From: an uncultured bacterium
Lineage (GTDB): Bacteria; Bacillota_I; Bacilli_A; RFN20; CAG-826
DNA: 64,000 nt
NCBI GenBank assembly: GCA_949284685.1
Contig: CASDWE010000003.1
Coordinates: forward strand, 1-64,000
Direction of reading: 5' to 3'
A program made the position numbers and the translations under genes. Of this stretch, positions 55,711 to 64,000 are shown in pieces. The notes under the pieces were generated by a model. That model did not search any database. It was given only the letters and a program-made list of their open reading frames with translations, and was not told the DNA's origin. Position 1 is the first letter of the stretch, and every line of letters starts with the position of its first letter.

Positions 55711-55743
55711 AAGAAAAAAATTCCGTTAACATCTTTTTTTCTT
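55711..55743 (+). other. AT-only inverted repeat between the C39 gene and the lipoprotein gene
   Basis: AAGAAAAAAA (55711-55720) and TTTTTTTCTT (55734-55743) form a 10-bp stem with a 13-base loop. It could be a weak terminator because the 3' arm is T-rich. Nothing else is evident in the 83-base gap apart from the SD GCGGAGG. Confidence 0.4.
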
Positions 55744-55779
55744 AGCAATGAAAAGTTAAGATAAAGCGGAGGTTAAATT

Positions 55780-57867
55780 ATGAAGAATATAAAACATTTC
55801 AAATTTGCTTTTTTTATTCTTTCTTTATTTGGACTTATCATGTCTTCATGTGGTCCTACATCTTCTTCATCTAGTAGTTTGATTAATCAAGGTGATTCAT
55901 CTACACTTAATTCTTCTATAACTACCACATCTTCTCAAAAATACGACATTATTTCTATTAGCGAAGCTTTAGAAATTGGTCAAAACGCTCCAAGTGATGG
56001 AACAAGTGAAAAATATTATGTTTCTGGGACAATTCAAAATATTGACAATACCACTTATGGAAATATGACAATCGCCGATGATACTGGCGAACTTTATATT
56101 TATGGTTTGTATAATTTTGATGGTTCAATTCGATATGACAGTTTCATCGACAAACCCGTCGAAGGCGATGAAGTAATTCTTTATGGTGTAATCGCTAATT
56201 ATAAAGGCACTATCGAGATGAAAAATGCTTGGTTAATCGAACATAAAGTTCAACAGCATCCTCCTGTTACATATGAAAATTATACAATCGAAGAAGCTCG
56301 AAAACTCGACAATGGAATTGGTGTCATTTTAAAAGGATATGTCGCATCTATTCGTTTAGGGGGAGGATATTCTCCTGCTGGATTTATATTAGTAGATGAA
56401 AAGTCGTCGATATATATTTTTACTAGTGATGCTAGTAAAGTAAGTGTTGGAAATAAAGTTACTATCCAAGGTATCAAGGATTATTGGATTTTGGAAGATG
56501 AAGTTTCTTCTGCACAAAAATTTGGCTATAAAGGAGCAAATCAAATCGGCAATGCTTCCGTTATTGAAAACGATAATCAAGTCCATAGTTTACCAATGTC
56601 TTGGGTTGAAGAAACAACTGTTAAAAATCTACTTAATATTCCAGTAGAAAATGATATAACTAGTTTGGTTTACAAAGTAAATGCACAAATTATTCGTCAA
56701 CAGGGGACTGGATTTATTAATTATTATATAAATGATTTTGATGGAACTGGTTCGTATATTTACACTAATAATAATGGAAATGAACTTGATGATGAATTGT
56801 TAGAATATGATGGGAAACTATGTACACTATATATTACGGCATTGAATGCAAAATGTGATACTAGTGGAACGCTTTATCGTTTCATGCTTGTCGACATAAT
56901 AAGTGATTCCTATACGATGCCTGAAGAACAATTTCCTGAATTTGCCTTAGATTATTATGTGATTAATCAATTTAACGAAAAATATCAAAGCGATCCTGCA
57001 ATTAGTCTGATACAAACTGTTAATAATGACATTTTAAACTTTTCAGGAGTAAACATTTCTTATTCTTCATCTAATAATAATATTTTTACGATAACAGAAG
57101 AAAATAACGAATTGAAATTCCACTGGACTGGAATTGAAGGTGAGTCAGTTATTACTATGAACGCTACTTACAATAACTATCAAGCAACACGCACTTTAAC
57201 TATCAAAGGTGAAGATATCGGTGATATAGAAACATCGACCATTGAAGAAGTTATTGAAGGTAATTATGGTGAAACATATACTGTTCGTGGTATAGCAGCA
57301 GGGAGTTATCCTCACGCCTTAAATAAAGGTTTTATGCTTGTTGATGAGACAGGTGTTTTAGCTATTATTACAACAGATGAAATCATGAAAGATATCGCAC
57401 AAGGTAATGAAGTTATTTTTAAAGGAGAAAAATATAATTATGGCGAAGCAGGAAATACAAAAGGAACAATTTGTTTAAGAAATGCTGTACTAATCCAAAA
57501 TTTATATGGAGAACATGAATATAGTAAAAACGCTATTAAAAAGGCTAGTGTGAGCGAACTATATAATTTAGATGTCACAATTGATCATTCATTTGAATTA
57601 TATGAAGTTAATGCTATTGTCGAATTTGAACGTGCACAGCACTATACAAATGTAAAAATCAAAAGTGAAGATGGTTCTTCATCTGTTCGTTTATACACAA
57701 ATAATGGCGATTCAAATTATGGTTGGGTTGAAAAGTTAGCTAACAAAGTAATCAAACTTCATTTAATTCCAATCAATTGGAATAGCAAAAATTATTATAC
57801 TTACGTTCTTATTATGGCAAGTGATGGTGTAACAACTCTTTATAATGAAACTACCTTTGGTCGTTAA
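55780..57867 (+). CDS. Large lipoprotein with repeated OB-fold-like domains, function unknown
   Basis: 695 residues. A signal peptide with lipobox IMSSC (Cys near 24) and a Ser/Thr-rich spacer to about 50. At least three similar beta-rich units are visible: about 52-155 (ISISEALEIG ... YYVSGTIQNI ... GDEVILYGVI), about 165-240 (YTIEEARKLD ... VILKGYVASI ... GNKVTIQGI) and about 485-575 (STIEEVIEGN ... YTVRGIAAGS ... GNEVIFKGEKY). Each starts with a short helix, then a GxI strand and a V-x-x-G-x-x-V strand, the pattern of OB-fold repeats in bacterial surface proteins. A ligand such as nucleic acid or sugar is possible but not shown. It shares the layout of the lipoprotein at 15749-17533. Confidence 0.78.
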   Translation: MKNIKHFKFAFFILSLFGLIMSSCGPTSSSSSSLINQGDSSTLNSSITTTSSQKYDIISISEALEIGQNAPSDGTSEKYYVSGTIQNIDNTTYGNMTIADDTGELYIYGLYNFDGSIRYDSFIDKPVEGDEVILYGVIANYKGTIEMKNAWLIEHKVQQHPPVTYENYTIEEARKLDNGIGVILKGYVASIRLGGGYSPAGFILVDEKSSIYIFTSDASKVSVGNKVTIQGIKDYWILEDEVSSAQKFGYKGANQIGNASVIENDNQVHSLPMSWVEETTVKNLLNIPVENDITSLVYKVNAQIIRQQGTGFINYYINDFDGTGSYIYTNNNGNELDDELLEYDGKLCTLYITALNAKCDTSGTLYRFMLVDIISDSYTMPEEQFPEFALDYYVINQFNEKYQSDPAISLIQTVNNDILNFSGVNISYSSSNNNIFTITEENNELKFHWTGIEGESVITMNATYNNYQATRTLTIKGEDIGDIETSTIEEVIEGNYGETYTVRGIAAGSYPHALNKGFMLVDETGVLAIITTDEIMKDIAQGNEVIFKGEKYNYGEAGNTKGTICLRNAVLIQNLYGEHEYSKNAIKKASVSELYNLDVTIDHSFELYEVNAIVEFERAQHYTNVKIKSEDGSSSVRLYTNNGDSNYGWVEKLANKVIKLHLIPINWNSKNYYTYVLIMASDGVTTLYNETTFGR

Positions 57868-57912
57868 TATTTAAAAATATTATAAAGTTGTTTTGATTAT
57901 TTGGTCTAGACT

Positions 57913-57940
57913 TTGAAATTAATATTTTGTGTGTTAAAAT
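57913..57940 (+). promoter_or_regulatory. Promoter of the ybeY-cdd-era-recO block
   Basis: TTGAAA (57913-57918), a 16-base spacer and TAAAAT (57935-57940) preceded by TGT, an extended -10. The expected start is about 5 bases before the ATG at 57953, so the leader is very short. Confidence 0.65.
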
Positions 57941-57952
57941 AAATTTCCAAGG

Positions 57953-58444
57953 ATGGAATTAGATTTTAGTTCATTTAAAAAGCAGTACAATCGGTTCAAA
58001 AGAAAATATCTTGAAATAATGGATATTACTTTTAAAAAATTAAAGATTAAAGCCGATATATATCTTAGTGTCGCTATTGTTGATAATGACTATATTCATG
58101 CGATTAATCGTGAATATCGAAAAATCGACAAAGAGACCGATGTAATTTCGTTTGCCTTTTTAGATGATAAACATGATTTTTCTACACTTTATAAAAGAAA
58201 AGAAAAAATCATTCTTGGTGAAATTTACATATCATATGATAAAGCCAAACAACAAGCTATTGAATATGGTCATTGTTTTACTGACGAAATGATATTTTTA
58301 TTTATTCATGGCTTGTTACATCTTTTAGGATTTGATCATATGACAAAAAAAGAAGAAGAAATTATGTTTCCTCTTCAAAAAGAAATCTTAAATTTTTATA
58401 AGGAGAAAAACAATGGACAACAAAGAACTAGTCGAAAGAGCTAA
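57953..58444 (+). CDS. ybeY: Endoribonuclease YbeY (rRNA maturation)
   Basis: Processes 16S rRNA 3' ends and aids ribosome quality control. 163 residues. The zinc motif is HGLLHLLGFDH (about 117-127, three His). The region NREYRKIDKETDVISFAF is also family-typical. It overlaps cdd by 32 bases. The short leader has AAGG immediately before the ATG. In Bacillus dgkA lies between ybeY and cdd; it is absent here. Confidence 0.95.
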   Translation: MELDFSSFKKQYNRFKRKYLEIMDITFKKLKIKADIYLSVAIVDNDYIHAINREYRKIDKETDVISFAFLDDKHDFSTLYKRKEKIILGEIYISYDKAKQQAIEYGHCFTDEMIFLFIHGLLHLLGFDHMTKKEEEIMFPLQKEILNFYKEKNNGQQRTSRKS

Positions 58445-58814
58445 ATTAGCCCGCAAGTTATCTTACTCACCATATTCGAAATTTGCAGTAGGTGCAGCAT
58501 TATTGTGTAATGATGGCAGCGTTTATTTAGGAGCAAATATTGAAAATTCGTCTTACCCACTTTCAATGTGTGCTGAAAGAAATGCTATTTACAACGCTAT
58601 GTTAAATGGAAAAGGGAAAAATGATTTTGTGGCTTTAGCAATTGTTGCGAATACTCCTGATATTTGTGCACCATGCGGTGCTTGTCGCCAAGTAATTAGT
58701 GAATTAATGCCAAAAGATGCAAAAGTTATTATGGCAAATTTAAATGATGCTATAAAAGCAGTAACAGTGGATGAATTATTACCTTTTGCCTTTTCTAGTG
58801 AGGATTTAAATTAA
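58413..58814 (+). CDS. cdd: Cytidine deaminase
   Basis: Deaminates cytidine and deoxycytidine in salvage. 133 residues. The zinc site and catalytic Glu lie in CAERNAI (about 54-60) and PCGACRQVISE (about 87-97). AAGGAG lies 7 bases before the ATG, inside ybeY. era begins 2 bases after its stop. Confidence 0.96.
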   Translation: MDNKELVERAKLARKLSYSPYSKFAVGAALLCNDGSVYLGANIENSSYPLSMCAERNAIYNAMLNGKGKNDFVALAIVANTPDICAPCGACRQVISELMPKDAKVIMANLNDAIKAVTVDELLPFAFSSEDLN

Positions 58815-58816
58815 TA

Positions 58817-59710
58817 ATGAAATCGGGTTTTGTAGCAATCATAGGAAGACCAAATGTAGGCAAGTCTACTTTGTTAAATGCAATTTTGCAAACAAAAATT
58901 TCTATTGTAACAAATAAAAGTCAAACAACTAGAAACAATATCAAAGGAATTTATACTGAAAAAGATAGCCAAATTGTTTTTGTCGATACACCAGGCATAC
59001 ATAAATCACATTTTAAACTAGGTGATGAAATGAACAATATGGCACTAAATAGTTTTAAAGATGTTGATGCTATTTTATATATTGTAGATTCTAGCAAAGA
59101 TTTTGATGAATTAGATGAACAGTTATTAACATCAAATAAAATAAATAGTCAAATTCCACTTTTTTTAATATTTAATAAAATTGATTTAACTAACATAATT
59201 AAAATTAATAACTTAAAAAAGAAGTATTTGTCTTATTTCCCTAACGCAAAAGTAATTGAAACTGTTGCTATTAAAAATTTTAATGTTGATGATTTGATTA
59301 AAAACATAATAGAAATATTGCCAGAAGGTCCTTTTTATTATCCTGAAGATCAATTATCTGATCGCGATCTTCGTTTTCAAGCCAAAGAAATTATAAGAGA
59401 ACAAGCCTTGATTTTATTAGATAAAGAAGTTCCGCATTCTCTAGCAGTCGAAATAGAAAATTTTAAAGAATTAGAAACCAAAATCGATATTGATGCATTA
59501 ATCATTGTTGAAAAAGATAGCCAAAAAGGAATTGTAATTGGAAAAAATGGAACAATGATTAAAAATATAGGAATGCGCTCTAGAAAAGAACTAGAAAAAA
59601 TATTACAAACACATGTAATTTTAAATTTATATGTAAAAGTAATTAGGGATTGGCGGAATAAAAACACTATCTTAAAGCAATTTGGATACACCAAAAATTC
59701 AAATTATTAA
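58817..59710 (+). CDS. era: GTPase Era
   Basis: Ribosome assembly GTPase binding 16S rRNA. 297 residues. G1 GRPNVGKST (about 9-17), G2 TTRNNIKGI, G3 DTPGIH, G4 NKID, then the C-terminal KH domain with GIVIGKNGTMIKNIGMRSRKE-type sequence (about 235-260). No SD is present; it is coupled to cdd. Confidence 0.96.
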   Translation: MKSGFVAIIGRPNVGKSTLLNAILQTKISIVTNKSQTTRNNIKGIYTEKDSQIVFVDTPGIHKSHFKLGDEMNNMALNSFKDVDAILYIVDSSKDFDELDEQLLTSNKINSQIPLFLIFNKIDLTNIIKINNLKKKYLSYFPNAKVIETVAIKNFNVDDLIKNIIEILPEGPFYYPEDQLSDRDLRFQAKEIIREQALILLDKEVPHSLAVEIENFKELETKIDIDALIIVEKDSQKGIVIGKNGTMIKNIGMRSRKELEKILQTHVILNLYVKVIRDWRNKNTILKQFGYTKNSNY

Positions 59711-59713
59711 AAT

Positions 59714-60427
59714 ATGAAATTAGTAATTATTAATATTTCTCAATATAAAGATAATGACGCTATTTTGACTTGTTTTAATGCGGAAAATAGTTACACACTT
59801 ATTGCACGAGGATTATTTTCAAATAAAAGCAAAATCTCTTTTTTAAATAACCCTTTAACTTACGCTGATATTGATATTTCAGTGTCAAAAAGAAATAACT
59901 ATCAATCGGTAAAAAGTGCAAATTTGATTTTTTCTCCAATGCAAATAATGAACGATTTTAATGACATTATTTATGTAATGATTCTGGCTGATGTTATAAA
60001 AAGATGTTTATCAGATGAAGAAAGATGTCAAATTTTTAGTGAGTTGTTATATACACTCAGCGCTATAAAAAATAATTCGAATAAAGAAACATATATATTA
60101 TCTCTTTTAGCTAAAATATTAAAAATTGCTGGATTTGCGATTTCTATTGACGAATGTTGTATATGCCATAATAAACAAAACATAGTCTCTTTTTCGTTAT
60201 CTGATGGTGGTTTTATATGCAAAAACTGTTTTGACAAAGGCATATATACAAAATATAGCAAAGAACAACTTATAATTTTTTATAATGTTTTTAAAAACTT
60301 TTTATCAGCTAAAAATAATTTTACAATCGGTGATAAAGATTTTTTTATGATTTTAGATGTTATGATTAAATTTATCGAGGAATCATTTTCAATTAAAATT
60401 AAAAATTATCAACTTCTATTCAAGTAA
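59714..60427 (+). CDS. recO: DNA repair protein RecO
   Basis: Loads RecA with RecR/RecF and anneals DNA. 237 residues. The N-terminal OB fold (about 1-80) has YTLIARGLFSNKSKISFL. A helical domain follows, with a zinc site of four Cys (DECCICH ... GGFICKNC, about 145-170). It starts 3 bases after era without an SD. Confidence 0.92.
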   Translation: MKLVIINISQYKDNDAILTCFNAENSYTLIARGLFSNKSKISFLNNPLTYADIDISVSKRNNYQSVKSANLIFSPMQIMNDFNDIIYVMILADVIKRCLSDEERCQIFSELLYTLSAIKNNSNKETYILSLLAKILKIAGFAISIDECCICHNKQNIVSFSLSDGGFICKNCFDKGIYTKYSKEQLIIFYNVFKNFLSAKNNFTIGDKDFFMILDVMIKFIEESFSIKIKNYQLLFK

Positions 60428-60456
60428 AACATAAAAATAATAACACTTATAATGGG

Positions 60457-60485
60457 TTGACAAAATGTATATAATTAAATATAAT
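60457..60485 (+). promoter_or_regulatory. glyS promoter, full consensus
   Basis: TTGACA (60457-60462), a 17-base spacer and TATAAT (60480-60485). This is the best sigma-A promoter in the window. The expected start is at about 60492. Confidence 0.9.
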
Positions 60486-60493
60486 GTTTGCTT

Positions 60494-60514
60494 GTCGCGC
60501 GCCTAGGCGTGTCG
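60494..60514 (+). promoter_or_regulatory. GC-rich inverted repeat in the glyS leader
   Basis: The core is GCGCCTAGGCGT, flanked by further CG/GT pairs, giving a stem of up to about 6-8 pairs (some G-U) at the 5' end of the ~33-base leader. It is by far the most GC-rich intergenic segment. GGAGG (60513-60517) follows immediately. It may stabilise the mRNA or be bound by a regulator; it is too short for a T-box. Confidence 0.55.
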
Positions 60515-60524
60515 GAGGTAGATT

Positions 60525-61901
60525 ATGGCTAACAAATTTAGTTTTGATAAAATTACGACCCACCTTATCACAAGTGGGTTTTTCTTTCCTGGTTCAGAAA
60601 TTTATGGTGGACTTTCAAATACTTGGGATTATGGTCCACTTGGTGTAGAAATTAAAAATAATATTTCTAAAATGTGGTGGAAAAAATTTGTCCAAGAATC
60701 TTCTACGAATGTTGGAATCGATGCGGCAATATTAATGAATCCACGCGTTTGGGAAGCTACAGGACACGTCAATAGATTTAACGATCCTTTAATTGATTGT
60801 AAAAATTGTAAATCTAGACATCGTGCTGATGAATTAATCGCAAATCAATTTAAAGATGTCGATGTAAATAAAATGAGCAATGAAGAAATGGATGATTTTA
60901 TTTCTTCTCATGATGTCAAGTGTCCTATTTGCGGGAAACACGATTTTACAAAGATACGCCAATTCAATATGATGTTTAAAACTCATATCGGAGTAACGCA
61001 AGATTCTTCCAGTGTGGTTTATTTAAGACCAGAAACCGCACAAGGAATGTTTGTTGATTTTAAAAGCGTTTTACGTTCTGCTAGAAGAAAGTTGCCAATA
61101 GGCATATGTAATATTGGTAAGTCGTTTAGAAATGAAATTACTCCAGGACAATTCACTTTTAGAACAAGAGAATTTTCTCAAATGGAAATGGAATTTTTCT
61201 GCGAACCAGGAACAGATTTAAAATGGTTTGATTATTGGAAAAAATATTGCTTTAATTTTGTTTTATCCTTGGGAATAAACGCTGATAATCTTCGTTTCCG
61301 CGATCACGAACAAGACGAACTAGCTTTTTATAGCAAGGCTACTTCTGATATAGAATACGAATTTCCTTTCGGATGGGGTGAAATTTGGGGCATTGCTGAT
61401 CGAACTGACTATGATTTGAAAAGGCACATGGAATATTCAAAACAATCATTAGAATACTTAGATCCATTGACAAACGAAAAATATATTCCATATTGTATTG
61501 AACCTAGTGTTGGTTTAGATCGTTTGATTTTAATGACACTTTGTGATGCTTACGATGAAGAAGTTTTAGAAAATGGTGAAACACGTGTTGTCATGCACTT
61601 ACATCCAAGTATTGCAACTTATAAGATTGCTGTTTTGCCTTTGGTAAAAAAACTAGAAGAAAAAGCTCATGAAATTGAAGCGATCTTAAGAACATATTTT
61701 TCTATAGTTTATGATGAAACTGGAAGTATTGGAAAAAGATATCGCCGTCAAGACGCTATTGGAACGCCATTTTGCTTAACTGTTGATTTTGATACATTAG
61801 AGGACAATTGTGTTACTATACGTGACAGAGATACCATGCAACAAATTCGTTTGCCAATTAAAGATTTAGTTAATTATTTTTCAGTTAAAGTGTTTTTTTA
61901 G
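60525..61901 (+). CDS. glyS: Glycyl-tRNA synthetase, single-chain type
   Basis: Class II enzyme of the dimeric (eukaryote/Mollicutes-like) type, not the alpha2beta2 GlyQS. 458 residues. The N-terminus has [20 protein letters not shown] and [16 protein letters not shown], a zinc site C-x2-C (CKNCKSRH) with a second pair (CPICGKHDF), then motif 2 around [20 protein letters not shown] and motif 3 EPSVGLDRL. The anticodon domain is at the C-terminus ([12 protein letters not shown]). A consensus promoter and a GC-rich leader precede it. Confidence 0.97.
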   Translation: MANKFSFDKITTHLITSGFFFPGSEIYGGLSNTWDYGPLGVEIKNNISKMWWKKFVQESSTNVGIDAAILMNPRVWEATGHVNRFNDPLIDCKNCKSRHRADELIANQFKDVDVNKMSNEEMDDFISSHDVKCPICGKHDFTKIRQFNMMFKTHIGVTQDSSSVVYLRPETAQGMFVDFKSVLRSARRKLPIGICNIGKSFRNEITPGQFTFRTREFSQMEMEFFCEPGTDLKWFDYWKKYCFNFVLSLGINADNLRFRDHEQDELAFYSKATSDIEYEFPFGWGEIWGIADRTDYDLKRHMEYSKQSLEYLDPLTNEKYIPYCIEPSVGLDRLILMTLCDAYDEEVLENGETRVVMHLHPSIATYKIAVLPLVKKLEEKAHEIEAILRTYFSIVYDETGSIGKRYRRQDAIGTPFCLTVDFDTLEDNCVTIRDRDTMQQIRLPIKDLVNYFSVKVFF

Positions 61902-61910
61902 GAGTAAATA

Positions 61911-63692
61911 ATGCCTTTTGATCAAAGCCTTATTAATGATGTTTTAAAACATTGTGATATTGTTGATATTATCTCGCGATACATTGATGTAATACAAAAA
62001 GGAAGAGAATATGTTGCTCTTTGTCCGTTTCATGATGACAACAATCCATCAATGCAAATTTCTAAATCCAAACAGATTTTTAAGTGTTTTGTATGTGGAA
62101 CAGGTGGTAATGCAATTAAATTTGTAGAACTTTATGAACACATCTCGTTTTTTCAAGCTATGCAAAAAGTTGCATATTTGTCTGGATATGATGATCCAAG
62201 ATTAAAAGAAAAAGTAGTTGCAAAAGCTAAAAATCCACAAATTGAAAGTCTAGAAAATTGCATTAATGATTTAACAACATATTATCAGTATGGTTTAAAC
62301 ACAAATGAAGGGCAAGACGCTTTAAATTATTTGAATAACAGGGGAATTGATGAGAAATTCCGAAAGAAATTTTTAATCGGTTATTCTTTTAAAGATGGTG
62401 TTAACACTTGCAAATATTTACTTAGCAAAGGACATTCATATCGTTCTATGGAGTTAATTGGCATAGCAAGTGGGAATAACAACATATATTCCGATTTAAA
62501 TCAAGGTAGAATAATTTTTCCAATTTGTGACGAAAATGGGCAAGTTATTGGTTTTTCGTCTCGTCGATATTTACAAGATGATGCTTCTCCAAAATATATT
62601 AATTCGCCAGAAACAATGCTATTTCATAAAAGCAACGTATTATATAACTTTAATAACGCTAAAAATGATGCTAAAAAATATGGCTATGTTTACGTGGTTG
62701 AAGGTTTTATGGATGTTTTTGCTTTAGAAAAAATAAACATTACAAGTGTTGTTGCATTAATGGGGACAGCGTTTACTTCTCAACATTTGAATATGTTAAG
62801 ATCATTAGGGGTCGAGATTAGATTTTGTCTAGATGGAGATGAAGCTGGACAAATGGGCCAAATGCGTATCATTAATCTTTTGAAAAACAATGATGTCAAT
62901 TGCCGTTTTGTCAAAAAGAAAAATTTTGGTAAAGATTGTGATGAAATATTATCCAATCACGGGGAGGAAACATTAAGATTATATTTAAAAGATCTTCTCA
63001 CCAGGAGTGATTTTATAATCGATTATTACGAAAATACATCACAATTATCAACAATAAAAGATCGCGAAAATCTAATTAAGCATTTTCTTCCAATTTTATT
63101 AAATTGTAAATCTAGTCTACAATTTGATGACTATATTTTAAAACTTGCAAAAGTTAGCAGATTTAACGCTGATTCAATTCGAAAGATGGTTAATCAAGCA
63201 CGCCTAGAAAAAGAATACGATCCTGATAAAATTGTGTCTAATTTTCATCCCGAAAAACGTTTGTTACGCAAATTCAATCTAGCAGAAAAAGAAATACTTT
63301 TTTACATGTTAAAAGATGTTAACGCTATTGAATTTTATGAAACGAGGATCGAATCATTTTATAACGATATGTATCGTCGTATCGCGGATTATATTCTTGA
63401 TTATTATCACCAAAATAATTCGATTAGTGTGAGCAATCTTCTCAGCAGTATCGAAATAAAGCAAGACAAAAACAATGAAGAATTAATAAAAACAATAACT
63501 AATATTTCTTTTGAACCAAATCATCAAGAAACGGTTGATAATGATTATTTAGAAACGATTCTTAATACAATTAATGAAGAAAAAAACAAATTATATAGAA
63601 AAAAGACATTAGAGAAAATGTTAAAAGATAAATCTCCAGAAGATAAAGCAAGAATTCTTACCGACTGGAATAAAAAAATACAAAAAGATTAA
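61911..63692 (+). CDS. dnaG: DNA primase
   Basis: Makes RNA primers for replication. 593 residues. The CHC2 zinc finger is C38, H41, C59, C62; the core has NNRGIDEKFRKKFLIGYS and the Toprim Glu in VVEGFMDVFAL (about 265) and Asp-x-Asp in CLDGDEAGQ (about 306-308). The C-terminal helicase-binding region is less conserved. It starts 9 bases after glyS with an AGGAG ribosome site. rpoD follows, the classic macromolecular synthesis pairing. Confidence 0.96.
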   Translation: MPFDQSLINDVLKHCDIVDIISRYIDVIQKGREYVALCPFHDDNNPSMQISKSKQIFKCFVCGTGGNAIKFVELYEHISFFQAMQKVAYLSGYDDPRLKEKVVAKAKNPQIESLENCINDLTTYYQYGLNTNEGQDALNYLNNRGIDEKFRKKFLIGYSFKDGVNTCKYLLSKGHSYRSMELIGIASGNNNIYSDLNQGRIIFPICDENGQVIGFSSRRYLQDDASPKYINSPETMLFHKSNVLYNFNNAKNDAKKYGYVYVVEGFMDVFALEKINITSVVALMGTAFTSQHLNMLRSLGVEIRFCLDGDEAGQMGQMRIINLLKNNDVNCRFVKKKNFGKDCDEILSNHGEETLRLYLKDLLTRSDFIIDYYENTSQLSTIKDRENLIKHFLPILLNCKSSLQFDDYILKLAKVSRFNADSIRKMVNQARLEKEYDPDKIVSNFHPEKRLLRKFNLAEKEILFYMLKDVNAIEFYETRIESFYNDMYRRIADYILDYYHQNNSISVSNLLSSIEIKQDKNNEELIKTITNISFEPNHQETVDNDYLETILNTINEEKNKLYRKKTLEKMLKDKSPEDKARILTDWNKKIQKD

Positions 63693-63708
63693 AATAGGAG
63701 GAAATAAA

Positions 63709-64000
63709 ATGGCTAGAACAAAAGAAAAAACTGTAGAAAAAACTTCTACAAAATCACCAAAAAAAGAAAAAAAGTCGCCAGTATTGCTTAAAGAAATATC
63801 AAGCGTGGATGAAATTAAGCAAGAATTATTAAAAAAAGCAAAAGAAAACGACAATTATTTAGACCAAAGTGAAATATATGATGCATTAAGTAAATACGAC
63901 ATGGATGATTCTCTTATTGATGATTTAATCAATTTTTTTAGAGAGAATAATGTTGAAGTTTCCACTGACGAAGAAGAAGTCGAAGAAGAAATCGACGATA
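63709..64000 (+). CDS. rpoD: RNA polymerase primary sigma factor RpoD/SigA, N-terminal part (runs off window)
   Basis: The frame starts at ATG 63709, 7 bases after AGGAGG (63696-63701), and is open to the window end (97 codons). A Lys/Ser/Thr-rich head (MARTKEKTVEKTSTK) is followed by a region 1.1-like stretch (LDQSEIYDALSKYDMDDSL, IDDLINFFRENNVEV) and an acidic run. Together with its position after dnaG this identifies the housekeeping sigma factor, whose core regions 2-4 lie outside. It would be the factor reading the TTGACA/TATAAT promoters noted here. Confidence 0.88.
   Translation, partial: MARTKEKTVEKTSTKSPKKEKKSPVLLKEISSVDEIKQELLKKAKENDNYLDQSEIYDALSKYDMDDSLIDDLINFFRENNVEVSTDEEEVEEEIDD

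Noticed and set aside
59377-59694. 105-codon minus-strand frame inside era
   Set aside because: It is a Phe/Ile/Ser-rich shadow of the era coding strand without any recognisable motif.

Overview
The window is a compact, strongly AT-rich stretch of an anaerobic, low-GC Bacillota chromosome of the Bacilli / Erysipelotrichia / Mycoplasmatota type. Genes are tightly packed and often overlap. TGA is used as a stop and TGG for Trp, so this is the standard bacterial code and not the Mycoplasma code. Housekeeping gene order resembles Bacillus subtilis: alaS-ruvX-DUF1292...greA, then comEA-comEC...holA-rpsT...lepA-hemW-hrcA-grpE-dnaK-dnaJ...ybeY-cdd-era-recO-glyS-dnaG-rpoD. I see no rRNA, tRNA, CRISPR array, transposase or phage gene. 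No gene-free stretch exceeds 300 bases; the longest is the roughly 270-base alaS leader, which holds a T-box.

Left part (1-15612): the end of an ABC ATPase-permease fusion, pnp, galU, a three-gene flavoprotein set of the glycerol-3-phosphate oxidation type, an RNase J paralogue with an eroded active site, ftsK, acpS, a type I pullulanase and plsC. Middle part (15749-28376): a lipoprotein and an rRNA methyltransferase on the minus strand, then pdp, dtd, mnmA, T-box-alaS, ruvX, DUF1292, glmS and a split chromate-type transporter pair on the minus strand.

Right part (28473-64000): greA, the DNA-uptake genes comEA and comEC, then an 8.7-kb redox and hydrogen module. The module is rex, adhE, a kinase-fold protein, a small [2Fe-2S] protein, a PAS-bearing hydrogenase-like sensor, a SpoIIE/PP2C phosphatase and a catalytic-type [FeFe] hydrogenase. 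It sits between comEC and holA, which are close neighbours in Bacillus. After it come holA, rpsT, fmt, a DinG/XPD-type helicase, lepA, a degenerate Fic protein, hemW, the heat-shock operon behind two CIRCE operators, a C39-peptidase membrane protein without an ABC ATPase domain, a large OB-repeat lipoprotein, and the ybeY-to-rpoD block. The window ends inside rpoD.

The points most worth a second look are the rex/adhE/hydrogenase module with its putative hydrogen-sensing kinase-phosphatase pair, two genes (comEA and the C39 protein) whose Shine-Dalgarno (SD) sequence lies in the 3' arm of an intrinsic terminator, the degenerate Fic and RNase J proteins, and -10 boxes placed 7 bases before start codons (ftsK, fmt), which suggest leaderless mRNAs.
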